Made by a program: the position numbers and the translations under genes
In this document: positions 24,727 to 35,400 of the stretch, in pieces
Layout of the letters: each line of letters starts with the position of its first letter
How positions within the stretch are numbered: position 1 is the stretch's first letter
Assembly: GCA_020543525.1 (NCBI GenBank)
Contig: JAHYIO010000031.1
Coordinates: forward strand, 2,480,001-2,544,000
Reading direction: 5' to 3'
Length of the DNA stretch: 64,000 bases
DNA from: Coriolopsis trogii
Lineage: Eukaryota; Basidiomycota; Agaricomycetes; Polyporales; Polyporaceae
Notes under the pieces: model-generated
Database searches by the model: none
Seen by the model: the letters and a program-made list of their open reading frames with translations, nothing else
Told to the model about the DNA's origin: nothing

Positions 24727-26715
24727 GGCAGAAGAACGCAAGGTGGACGCGCTCGGCGCTGAGAAGAGAGCAAGCTATAAGGCGAGGGAAAGAAGGTCGG
24801 CGCTGCGTACGAAGCGTGTCTCTCCCGAGATGATCACACAGGGCTGACAGAAGACTGGAGACGTGAACGACCGGGCACGGCAGACGGCCGTCCGGGAATG
24901 AAGGAAAGACGGCGGAGAGAACGAGAGCCGCGATCTTGAGGACTGGGAGGAGCAGAGGGCGGAGACGAAGGGGATGGCATGGTCGCGGCGACGAGTGTTT
25001 TGTTATAAACGCAAACTCCTCCTCATCCGTCCTCTCGTTCCTCTCCAAGCGCCCATCCCTACCCTCGGTCCGCCGTCGTCCACGCCGCGCCGCCCAGCCC
25101 TTGGCTTCCTTATGGGTTCGTCCTTCACCTCTCCGTTCAAATTCCATCGCAGGACCGAACGATGGTAGACATGACTTGCAACACGCACTCTCGTGTCTAG
25201 ACATGCTCAGACTTCTCATACTGGGTCATCATTCGCGACTGGATTGACTGCACGACTGGGGCGCGGCAACGGCTTGCGCAGAGCTTACTTCGAAAATACA
25301 AATGGAACTTGGGATCGCTGATGTCGTACAGCTGTCAGTGTCACGGTGGCTGCCAGGTGATGTAGCACAATAGTCGTGGACGATACAACGTGATGTCTCA
25401 GATCAGGCCATATACCGGAAACTTGCAAGACATGTCCTCGTCGGCAGCCTCGTACTTAATTTGCACCAAGAGCAGCGTCTACTGTCAATCCCGCCCGTTA
25501 GTCTCCCTACGGTGCGTTCAGTCGCTTAGCCCAGGTACTGTGGCAGGCTACAAACACCAATCCGCTGAAGTCGTTCCTCGTTCTTGTCATCGTCCCTCTC
25601 CCACCAATGCCTCGCTCCGTGCGTCTGACAATCGATGACGTGATGCTTCATTTCGTGCGCTGTCATCGCCCTACTCACCCCTCCCTGGATCCGCAGGGAT
25701 CGCCTGTGTTCTCACTATCCTATAATGCCACTGGCCCCAGATCATATTTGCACTTCAGCAAGGATCTGCCACGATTGGTCATGCTGGCTCCCTCTCACAG
25801 AACGCCAACATCGGACCGAAAGAGCCCGCAACCAGAGGTCGCAGATACGCTCGAAGCCGTGATTGACCACCGACCATATACAACAATCCGCGACGCAGTA
25901 GCCATACATGCATCGCAATTCCTGTATTGGGAGGACCTCATACCACTTCTGAGCCTCGCGGACATCGACATCAGAACATCGGTGAGCTCCTTGACACGAT
26001 AAGGAGAATGCCTGACAGCCGGACCAGTGACCGGCTCTTCTATACACATTTCACAGCACATCGTACTTGGATTCAGTGGCCGGTGCACAGGCGAACAGGA
26101 ATATGAACTCCGCGTCGACAAGCAGGTTTTTGGGTTTTAGCCTTTTCCCATCTACGCGCGTGTGGCCACGTACGCCATTGCACACGCCGCTGAAAATCTG
26201 CCAGCAGATAAGGGTGCTCCTCCTTACTTCAGGCGTTGGAGTTACTCATGAGTACAACGCTGCACAGTCTACGCCCGAAGCTATGGGCGAGTCATCTGTG
26301 CAAGCCACATGGTCCCTATCAGACTTCGGCTCCCTTTCAAGTTTCGCCGCGACCATTTTACAGTCATCAGCCCCGAATGTTGGTGCTGCCAGTGGTCAAA
26401 ACTTAAGCCTCTGCGCTGCGTTGGTCTCATCATCGTGACCTGATTTCGCCTACCCGGTTCCCGATTGACGGACCCCTCGTCCCACAATCTCGGGACTTCG
26501 CGCAGCGAAAGGTTCGTGCTGAATCTCTCTCCGCCTCTAGGTGAGCACTTGTGACACGAGGCCTGTAAGCTGTGAAATCCGAATACAGGGCAAGAATATT
26601 GCATTGACAATGAGCAGTTCGTGACAGTACTTAAACATATCAGCGGACGCAGGTTCTCCAGTACCCCAACCCTCTCTCGCTTCTTATCCCTCTCTCGTCT
26701 CTCACTCGTCTGTTT
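24727..26715. other. gene-poor interval
   Basis: About 2 kb upstream of both flanking genes, which are divergent. A plus-strand open frame at 25607-26002 (131 codons) has no recognised motif. Promoters of the protease (-) and of the 259-aa gene (+) must lie here. Confidence 0.35.
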
Positions 26716-27875
26716 ATGTTTCCCAACGAGTCCGATAATGACGCGGAGCAGGCCTCGTCCTTCTCCTCGCTCTTCCACGCGCCCGCGCCTCAAGCGCAGC
26801 AAGTGCCCGCGTCGTTTGTCGACCAACACGATCGTCACGGTTCCGCTCCCTTCTTGCAGTCTCAGTCCTGGCAGTCTCATCAGGGCCATGCGAGCAATGG
26901 GGGCATTGTATCTGCCTCCCCCACCCACGCCTCGCAACTGGCTATGGAGCTGGTGAGCCAAACCTCCCGCAGTCGTTTGTTCTCTGCACGTGACGCACCT
27001 TTCCTGACTCAACTTGTGTCTACCAGTTCACATCACATCCGAATCCAAGGATCGTCGCGGGTACGGGGGGAACGGCCAGCATAAGTGTCACAGTGAGGCT
27101 GTCCTTGGCCGTGCTCTATGCGGCTCACTCATGATCCCTTTGGGAACGACACTACCCAGCAACAGACAGGCATCTCGGTGGTCCTCGTGCCAGGATTGAA
27201 CGGCACTTGGGTAAGCCTCCGTGCAACAATCCCACTCTCGATCTACCTGACGGTCAACGGATCACCTGCAGATACTGGGACAGTACGAATACAAGCGCGG
27301 AAGGCCGGGCGATGCTCGCATCCCTACCATGGTCTTTCCCAGTGTCAATTTGAGGCAAGCCATCAGAGAAGAGTACAGGGATGAGTCACTGGCATGGTCC
27401 TGCGCCGTTACTGTTCCGCAAAAGCTCGCCATCGTTCTCTGCGTGAGTCTCCTCCTGTTCGTCCGCGCCTGGCGGCATGAGCGACGACTGACCGGGGTTG
27501 AGCGGATTGCGCACGCAGCTGCCTGGATGCGACGAATACACCCGTCAGGTGCACGTCCTCAGGACGCACCAGAAGTCGCCGACTCGCGCTAAGCTCGCAT
27601 TCCTCGTTGCCCGCGAGGTGGAAGCGTTCCTTGTAAGTTGAGGTCCCTCCTGCCTCTCACCGCCGGTTTAAGCGCTCGACCGCTCTTCGCTGATACGCTC
27701 GCTCCGCCCCTGTGCGTTGTGTGTTTAGCTTAAGCAGGCAGAGGGTGGAAAGACCTTGTTCGTTGCATTCGGCGGTCAAAGACAGCAACTCACTCTCGAC
27801 CACCTTGTCCTCTTGGAAGTCCGGCACGTCTCCAAGGGAAGTCTTCAGCCGACTATCGGGCTCGTGCGGCTCTGA
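26716..27875 (+). CDS. conserved-looking protein of unknown function (259 aa)
   Basis: Six exons, join(26716..26952, 27027..27092, 27166..27210, 27272..27442, 27519..27632, 27729..27875), give 259 residues; all five introns (61-96 nt) are canonical and lie between codons. I do not recognise the family. Residues 1-79 are low-complexity (Gln, Ser, His, Ala). The rest is well-ordered in composition: a beta-rich part (SHPNPRIVAGTGGTASISVT, ISVVLVPGLNG), a charged helix (NLRQAIREEYRDES), and a C-terminal half with REVEAFLLKQAEGGKT and LVLLEVRHVSKGSLQPTIGLVRL. No signal peptide or membrane span is seen. The clean phase across six exons argues for a real gene. Confidence 0.65.
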
Positions 27876-28167
27876 TCGTACGATGTTGCGCTTGCCACTT
27901 GGGCCGCGACAGCTTCTGCTGGTAGGTAAGTGGACCCTGTACCCTCCTTCCATTTATCTCTCGTCTTCTCCCGGATCCTGTGTCAGTTTACATGCTGTGT
28001 ATTGTGCGGTTCTTGCGTTGGACAATTTGACTTGTTTTGTACTGATATTTCGCGCTCCGAATCTCTGTTGCCGTCGTGACTCTCCTAGGGATTTGTTATC
28101 CGGACTACGTCTGTCGCTACCTGGACTTAGTACGGATGGCGCTCTAGTGACTGCCTGTACTACTAGC

Positions 28168-28552
28168 ATGGACTCTTTCGGCGATGTGTATACTGGAAAT
28201 ACTAGTCTCCCGGCTCTTGGATCTGCGTGGTCGCTTCAACAAGCCTCGAGCTCAATTTGGACAGCTGGGCGCCCCACTACTGAGGAGTTCACACACTCCT
28301 CCGCCACGGCATTCCATCCTGCCATTGCCCATTACATACCGTCTCAGAAGTCAGAAATTGAAAGCACCCGAGCTATTAATTTACGTGCGTATCTTCCAGC
28401 TAAATCCTCCCGTACTTGAATTCCCATCAATACGCCGGCGCATCACCGCCAATGCTTCGACGTCCATAGGCTCCGGCGGGACTTCAAGTGGACGTTCTCA
28501 ACGGTATCTCATAACGCCCGCTAATATGGGACCAGACAAGTCCAGAGTATGA
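28168..28552 (+). CDS. possible two-exon gene upstream of a DNA transposon
   Basis: Exons 28168..28384 and 28470..28552 give 99 residues (start MDSFGDVYTGNTSLPALGSA), joined in phase by an 85-nt intron. No family recognised. The annotated stop directly follows AGAGTATGAGT, which could instead be a splice donor, so the gene may once have continued to the right where a DNA transposon (28818-30706) now sits. Open, intron-like pieces reappear at 30713-31253. Confidence 0.35.
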
Positions 28553-28817
28553 GTAGGATCGCGAGGAGTAGGGCGCGAGAATCTGTACCGCCTCCCCAAT
28601 GCGCGCAAGGATTCCCTAGAGGCTCCCTACGAATCGCCGAGGCTGCGGCTATAAGCTTGTAAGTGCGGAAGCCGTCGCCTATATGCGTCCAGCTATGTTC
28701 TTGGGGAATGGTGTTACTCCCGGGCTTTCAAAAGAGGCTACGTGACTGGTTGAAGCCCTGACCTCTTTTCGTCGCCTCTGCAGCAGGCTCTCAAGTTAAC
28801 CTATCCTCACGCCAGTC

Positions 28818-28832
28818 ATCAGCATTCTGTCA
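28818..28832 (+). repeat. left terminal inverted repeat of the 1.9-kb DNA element
   Basis: 15-bp inverted repeat, perfectly matched at 30692-30706. Confidence 0.8.
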
Positions 28833-29482
28833 GTAACTTGGATGACAACTTATAGTCAAGACACCAGACTTGGGTCCAAGACATTGGTCTTGGCCCCAAG
28901 GCACGGTCCTTGGAGCCAAGGTTACATACTTGGTAGACCTGACTGAATATGTTGATAGTTTACCTAGAGAATTGACGAACTCAGCGCTGCTTAGTATCAT
29001 ACTATCGAGTCAATAAATGTTCGTACATTTTGTTGCGTGACGACTGTATCAACATGAGAGATGCTCATAAGGTACTACGCCGTTAGATGGCGGATCGTGA
29101 TCGGACCGCGACCTGCCCTAAGTGCTTGCGGCATTCTCCGAGGAGTTGGAGTGCGCGCCTCTGCATGTTGAACTTCTCACTATCGAGTTCTCGCTCTCTT
29201 GCCACCGACATCCTGTGGTGTGATTCGTCTGGGCTCAGCTCTGTCTCTGGCTTACTATCTGGCAATCTCATATGGCATCCATCTGTTGTAGCTCAAATAC
29301 TCTAGGCTGCTGGGACTGTCATTAGGTATCTAGCAACGCACCTGGAGTCAGTACCACTATCGAAGGGGCGGATAGGAGAGCCTGGGAACGAGTAAGTACA
29401 ATATGAACTTCCTTTTGAGCTCCATGGCCGTGTTCCGTCACCCGCAGGGTGCAAGTGTGTCAAGACGGCGCTTTCCACGAGC

Positions 29483-30012
29483 GTGAGGACTCCGCTCAAC
29501 GTCGAGTCGATGCTGAACAAGATCAACAGCTGTCTCACGCGCGTAGAGTATGAAGTGATCTGGTCCCGGGTCCTCAACCGTCTCCAGGCGCCACAGGTCA
29601 GGATCTCGCCGACCGTGCGCTGTCCATCGGCCAGATCGACGTCGTCAAGCTCATCGGCCGGTGCATGCGTGTTACCAGCGTGCGCAACAAGTTCCAGGCG
29701 TAGTTCGACGTTCGCTATGGTGTTGTCCGTGCTCCACGTGCACGAGTTTTTGATGCAGGATATCATGCCGTACTCGGTCACTCAAGAGTGTTGGCTGGGC
29801 GACAAGGACAACCTCACGGTGATCACGAAGGTAAGTCCGCCCGTTGTCGCAGATCCGCATCTTCAGTGCTAGGCTGACCTTGAAGTGAGCTATGCGGAAC
29901 CTTTGCAGCTCCCAGGGGAATCAAGAGCATCCAGCCACAGCAGAATGGGGACGTGGCTATGATGGCAGTGACGACGCGGCTGGACATGCACGGTATTGTC
30001 TTGTTTGAGGCT
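29483..30012 (+). pseudogene. coding-like fragment inside the DNA transposon
   Basis: A 129-codon open frame (29483-29872) is followed, after an intron-like GTAAG...TTTGCAG stretch, by another open segment to about 30030 with protein-like composition (GIKSIQPQQNGDVAMMAV). I do not recognise a family, and the competing frame around 29600-29700 is also locally protein-like, which suggests frameshifts. It may be a captured host gene piece or a decayed transposon gene. Confidence 0.25.
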
Positions 30013-30691
30013 GCATATACGATGGAGGTGAGGAGAAGAAGCAGGCCGCTACGCAGGTTTGTGGTATATATGCTTGTGTCTTCTGCCCATAGGCTGACAT
30101 GTGCGTTTGGAGACTAATTAGCTGGTGCTCCATCGAGCTGAACGTTCCTAGGTCTCGGACCGTCGGTAAGCAAGTTACATTGGAGACCTCCATGACGCGA
30201 ATGGATGGCGCTGGTGGAGTTGTGTGGGAGCTGCGGCTGCGACTGGGGTGGCAAATATGGATGTTGGATAAAGGTGCGCATAAGTCCGGCGGAATGTACT
30301 TGGCCTCTTACTCCGTGTCGACATCCTGTTCTGGGTGCACATTCACTATCCTGCTGCACGTGTGGAATCTGCTTCTCCGGTGATCGATGCCGCATTCAGC
30401 ACCCATTCTTTACGCATTAATACTGTCGGGTTGAAAGCAGGATGGATGGTTACATGTAGACGTTGTACTGTATCTAGACAATGCGAATATACACTTTATG
30501 ATGAAAGCAAATAAGCGACAATCACAGTGTGAAGCTACAGTGCATATTTGAGAGTCGGCTTGGATATGTCCTTGATTGACTTGGCCCAAGGCATCTGCCT
30601 TGGGCCAAGGAACCCCACCTGCCTTGGGCCAAGTCAGTTTGGTCTTGGCCAAGTCAGTAACTTGGATGACTTGGGTGCCTTGAGGACAACA

Positions 30692-30706
30692 TGACAGAAT
30701 GCTGAT
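30692..30706 (-). repeat. right terminal inverted repeat of the 1.9-kb DNA element
   Basis: 15-bp inverted repeat, perfectly matched at 28818-28832. Confidence 0.8.
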
Positions 30707-30712
30707 GCAGCT

Positions 30713-31253
30713 TCAAGGATTGGGACAAGATACCGGTGCCATCTATGGTCGACTTGTACAAATCGATATCGATGTTCTACTAGCTGGTGAGTCGAGCGAA
30801 CGCGCCTTCTGTGGTTCATGTTCATTTGCAACTCATATATTTCTGATCATGTTCCAGGCAATGCAGCGGCCGGAGCCTCTCAACGCAATACGCTTCAATC
30901 ACTCTCGCGGCCCATTGTCAGGGTCACATGTGCGGTCAGATCCAAGGCAGCGGACTCGCCCAGAACAGCCCCCATGACGCATGATCATGGGCCATGGCCA
31001 CACTCCTAAAGTTTCAGTTCTCACTGCCTATGCAGTATTCGCAACTTCACCGGTATGGGCAAACCCATTCCAACAAAGCTGGGTACTTGCCTCGTACAAA
31101 GCACCGACCCCACAGCCTTCTCCTTCTCGAATCGAGAGGAGAATCTACCCCGACGAGCCCGCAGTCACACATGTACAGCCCCATGGGCTACCGGATGGTA
31201 TCTCCGTCGGCTATCATACTAAGTGACATGTACAGGAGTGGAGCGAACTGACA
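30713..31253 (+). pseudogene. possible gene remnant right of the DNA transposon
   Basis: Open segments 30717-30786 and 30858 onward join in phase across a 71-nt GTGAGT...TTCCAG intron. Another protein-like segment (SHMYSPMGYRMVSPSA) runs at about 31030-31253. There is no start codon of its own. It may be the 3' part of the gene beginning at 28168, separated by the insertion. No domain recognised. Confidence 0.25.
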
Positions 31254-31737
31254 GCATATGTATGCGGATACTTATTGGACACAAACCACATCCCTTGTTC
31301 CAGACTCGCTCGATCGCATACCGTCGCGCTGACCAATGGCGTTGGGCGGAGATGAACGGTAGGGCGGAGATGAGTGCGATGGCACTCAACCTGTTAAGTG
31401 GTGATCGCTCAGTTCTGTGTATTGGACTCGTGTGATCCGCTCTATTTGCGTCCGGGTCTAACTCGCGCTATGCTGATGAACGTTCTTTTCCACTAAATAA
31501 TTCTGAACATCACGAGGTACTTTCCCCCCTATGGATGTATGCAAGTGTCTCGAGGCATTTGCTTTATGAGCATGACTACTTTCTAGATCTCCGCCACTAG
31601 CCTTCAACATAGTCGGCTTCTCGGCGCACAATAGCATCAGCAAAACATACATGTAAGTAACCGCATGCGGTCGTCCTATGAAAAGCATGACCATCTTTGT
31701 CGGAGGGTTACGAAGATTTCCGGATGTACCTTGAACG

Positions 31738-31860
31738 GTCAGACCACCCTAGGACGTGATCGCGCGCGGTCACGAATGGGCGCCTGTTGCAGTTGCGCGC
31801 GCGCGCATAGTCAGCGTTGGTCGGACATCAGTGGTGTCTGACCATTGACGACCACTGACG
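31738..31860. repeat. GGTCAGACC/GTGTCTGACCA-bearing repeat remnant (left)
   Basis: Contains GGTCAGACCACC, a GC-alternating stretch (GCGCGCGCGC, 31796-31805) and GGTGTCTGACCAT followed by CGACCAC. A similar arrangement in the same orientation lies at 40820-40880, 9 kb away on the other side of the copia element. Confidence 0.4.
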
Positions 31861-31908
31861 GCAATACTGCAAAGGAGAGTGACCATTCGAGGTCTAACAT
31901 AGGGGTAT

Positions 31909-31913
31909 GTACA
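31909..31913 (+). repeat. target-site duplication of the copia element (left)
   Basis: GTACA, matched exactly at 38417-38421. Confidence 0.9.
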
Positions 31914-32480
31914 TGATGAACTCTGAACCTGGAAGGCTTGGAGCGACCTGTAAGTCACACAAAGAGAGATCTTCAGTCAGTGAGCGAACGACTATATTGC
32001 ATAGTTTAGTACCTGTAAGTCACACAAAGAGAGACTACAAGTACTAGTAAGTAAAGTGTAGTAGAGCATAAGTAATGAGTGAGACTTACTCTTCAGTCAG
32101 TGAGCGAACGACTGAAGAGCAGAGGGGCAAACAGACTGCCTTATATACTGGAGAGAGGAGTGCATGAGTAAGCGAATGAAGCAGTCACATGTTAACCATA
32201 GAGCGATGAGTAAGAGTCCGTACTCGGCGTATGAGTAAGAGCCGAGAGTATTCTGAGTAAGACATAAAGTCTAGAATGTTCCGGTGCATTGTAGAACGCA
32301 CAGGAAGACAAGGGAACCATATGGTCATGGGAATGTACAGTAGTTTCGTAGAGAAAACCGTATATGGTAAGTAGAAACACAGCCTATAGTAAGCGCTATC
32401 TAAACATAGGTAAACATGACCATACAAAGGTTGTGTGCACAACTCTGGACCGGTAGAGCCGTAAATCCAGAATGTCAACA
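31914..32480 (-). repeat. 3' long terminal repeat of the copia element
   Basis: 567 bp, identical as far as I can read to the copy at 37850-38416. It contains an internal direct repeat of about 20 bp (TTCAGTCAGTGAGCGAACGA, twice) and a second (CCTGTAAGTCACACAAAGAG, twice). Confidence 0.95.
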
Positions 32481-32489
32481 CTCCCACTC
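32481..32489 (-). other. polypurine tract of the copia element
   Basis: Reads GAGTGGGAG on the element's sense strand directly before the 3' LTR, the expected place for the plus-strand DNA primer. Confidence 0.7.
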
Positions 32490-32491
32490 GT

Positions 32492-35400
32492 TCAAGATGC
32501 AACGGACACAAGACCTATCTCCTCAATGAATTTGGCCTGATTGGAGTAAGGCACGTTCTTCGTGAGGGGGTCGGCCAATTGGTCCTCAGAAGCGACATAG
32601 TAGATCTCGACAGATCCCATCTCGACCTGTTCACGAATGAAGTGATAACGGATCTCTATGTGCTTGGTACGACGGTCAATGACTGGATTGACAGACAAAA
32701 AGATCGAGCCTTGGTTGTCGAGACACAAAGGCGTCGGATCAGTCACGTCATCTCCGAGTTCATCGCCGAAGGTCCTCAGCCATGCCAACTGACGACAAGT
32801 GTCGGAGGCCGCTTTATATTCCGCCTCGGTCGAGGAGAGCGAAATGGTAGGCTGACGCCTCGATGCCCACGATACAGCACCACCTGCCATCAAGAAGACA
32901 AAGCCAGAGGTTGAGTGCCGATCATCACGGTCTTCCGCCCAGTCCGAATCTGAGTACGAAATCAGACCGTCATTAGACGCTCCCTTGTAGCACAGCCGGT
33001 ACGCCTTTGTTCCCTGAAGGTAACGCAGGACATACTTGGCATAGTTCATGTGCGCTTCAGAGGGATTGGCATTGTACTTGGATAACCGTGTGACAGCGAA
33101 AGCAATATCAGGGCGCGTCCCGAGCATGGCATACAAAAGACTGCCAATAAGACTCTGGTAGCGTTGCCTGAATGAATCGGAAGCGGGCTGATCGGTTTTC
33201 ACCAAAACAGCACCAGCAGGGAGAGGAGTACGCGACGGTTTACAGTCAGCCATCTGGAAACGCTCAAGGACAGACTGGATATACTCTTCCTGGTCGATGT
33301 CGAGTGTTCGAGTGGAACGATCTCGAGTGATGCGAAGACCAAGGAAGCGCTTGACTGGTCCCAAGTCCGTCATCTTGTACTGCTTAGAGAGAGAGCGCTT
33401 GACGTGCTTGATGTGACTAGACTGATCGCCAATGAGAAGTAGATCGTCGACATAGAGTACGACAATTGTTACGTGTTCCCCCCCTTGTCGCCGATATACG
33501 TAGATCCCGGCATCAGAATAGGTCCGTTGGAATCCCAAGTCAAGAAGCGACTGATGAATCTTCGCATTCCATTGACGTGACGCCTGTTTAAGACCATAGA
33601 TAGCCTTTTTGAGCAGACAGACGTGGTCTTCCTTCCCAGGAACGACCCAGCCCTCGGGCTGTTCCATGTAGATTTCCTCTTCGAGATCGCCATTCAGAAA
33701 CGCGGTCTTGACATCCATAGATTCGATGTCCCAGTCCTCAAGCGCAGCATGCGCAAGAAGATACCGGATAGACTCGAACCGCGCAACCGGAGAGAACGTC
33801 TCGTGATAGTCCTCACCCCATACTTGAGTAAAACCGCGAGCAACAAGACGAGCTTTATACCGCCCATCATGTTTAATATCATAAACCCAGCGGTTTGAGA
33901 CGACGTGTCGACCTTTAGGACGAGGAACAAGTACCCAGGTCCTGTTCTCGATGAGCGAGTCATACTCCGACTTCTCAGCTTCGCGCCACTTAGGAGCATC
34001 AGGCGATCGCATGGCCTCCTTGTGGGATTGAGGAATACCAGCTTTCGACTGAGCAGCAGCGAGAAAAGCGAGGAAAGTCTCTGCCTCCCACTGATCTCCA
34101 TCCGGATCTGTCCGAGCGTCAACATGAACCGGGTTCTCGTCACCATAGATGTTGTCCTGAGTCCTACTCGGGTGGGGAATGCCTGCTTTGTCACGACGAG
34201 GACGGTCACGAGCAATGCTAGGCTGATTATCTCCCACTGGTCTGTTACGACCACGACGGTGAGGAGGATGAGGAGCAGGAACAGGCGGTGGTGTTGGAGG
34301 ACGATCAGGGGCATTAGCCAGAGCAGGTGCTTCAGGCGCATCATCGTCTACAGAGTGATCAAGCGGTGGTGGGACATCAAGCGGAATGGGAAGGGGAATG
34401 TCCAGGATGTCGTTGGGATCGACCGAGTCAGAGTCGTCGTTCGAGGACTCATCCGACTGGTCATTCACAAACGGATTATCACTGGGGGCGACAGGTTGAT
34501 TGCCAGGAAGTTTTCGTGCAGGGAAAGACTCTTCATCGAATGTCACATCGCGGGACACGACGATAGAGCGGGTGGCCGGATTCCAAAAACGATACCCCTT
34601 GGAACCCTGCTCATACCCCACGAAGATCATCTCGACTGCCTTCTTGTCGAGCTTCCCTTCGCGCTTCGCCTTCTGCACATGCACAAAGGCTTTGCACCCA
34701 AACACGCGGAAGTAGGAAACGTCCGGTATGGTGCCGTCCCACAACGTGATAGGGCATTGCCATTTGTGTCGTCGCATAGGTTGACGATTGTAGATATGAA
34801 CAGCTGCATCGATGGCAAGTTGCCAGAAACCGTGACTAAGTCCAGCCTGATGTAACATACACAAAGCCTTCTCGGTGATGGTACAGTTCCAGCGTTCAGC
34901 ACGTCCATTCTGTTGAGGTGAACCCGCAACTGTCTTCTGGTGCTCGATGCCATGCGAACGAAGAAGCTCGCTGAACTCGCTAGACGTGTATTCCCCCCCT
35001 CGATCAGAGCGGACTTTCTTGATCTTTTTACCGGTCTGAGTCTCAGCCCATGCCTTATAGTCGAGGAATGCTTTGATAGCATCCGACTTGTGCTTAAGGT
35101 AATAGGCGCGAGCAAGACCAGAGTAATCGTCAATGAAACCGGCAAAATACTTCCATCCTCCGATAGCCTGAGTACGCATCGGTCCATCGAGATCTGTATG
35201 GATGAGCTCGAGAACTTCAGTCGCATGCTTCTCAGAAGGTGGAAAGGGGGCGCGAGTGGATTTGCCAAAGGCACATCCGTCACATGGCTCTTCATCCGCA
35301 GGATCAACGGCATCAACTCCCTTGGTGTTCTTAGGAAGATGACGCAGCACGTCCTTGCCCGCATGACCAAAGCGACGATGCCAGGTCTTGAAGCAACGGA

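Larger units (their letters stand above)
28818..30706. mobile_element. non-autonomous DNA transposon with 15-bp terminal inverted repeats
   Basis: The ends are perfect 15-bp inverted repeats, ATCAGCATTCTGTCA at 28818-28832 and its complement at 30692-30706, enclosing 1,889 bp. Just inside each end are clusters of short palindromes of the type CTTGG(n)CCAAG (28870-28925 and 30575-30655), typical of subterminal transposase-binding repeats. An 18-bp direct repeat (GTCAGTAACTTGGATGAC) occurs at 28829-28846 and 30653-30670. No clear target duplication is visible. No recognisable transposase is inside, so movement would need enzyme from elsewhere. It holds an open frame around 29480-29870. Confidence 0.75.

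Noticed and set aside
33905..34855. 316-codon open frame antisense to copia pol
   Set aside because: Shadow of the Gag-Pol reading frame; Arg/Ile/Val-biased composition and no motif.
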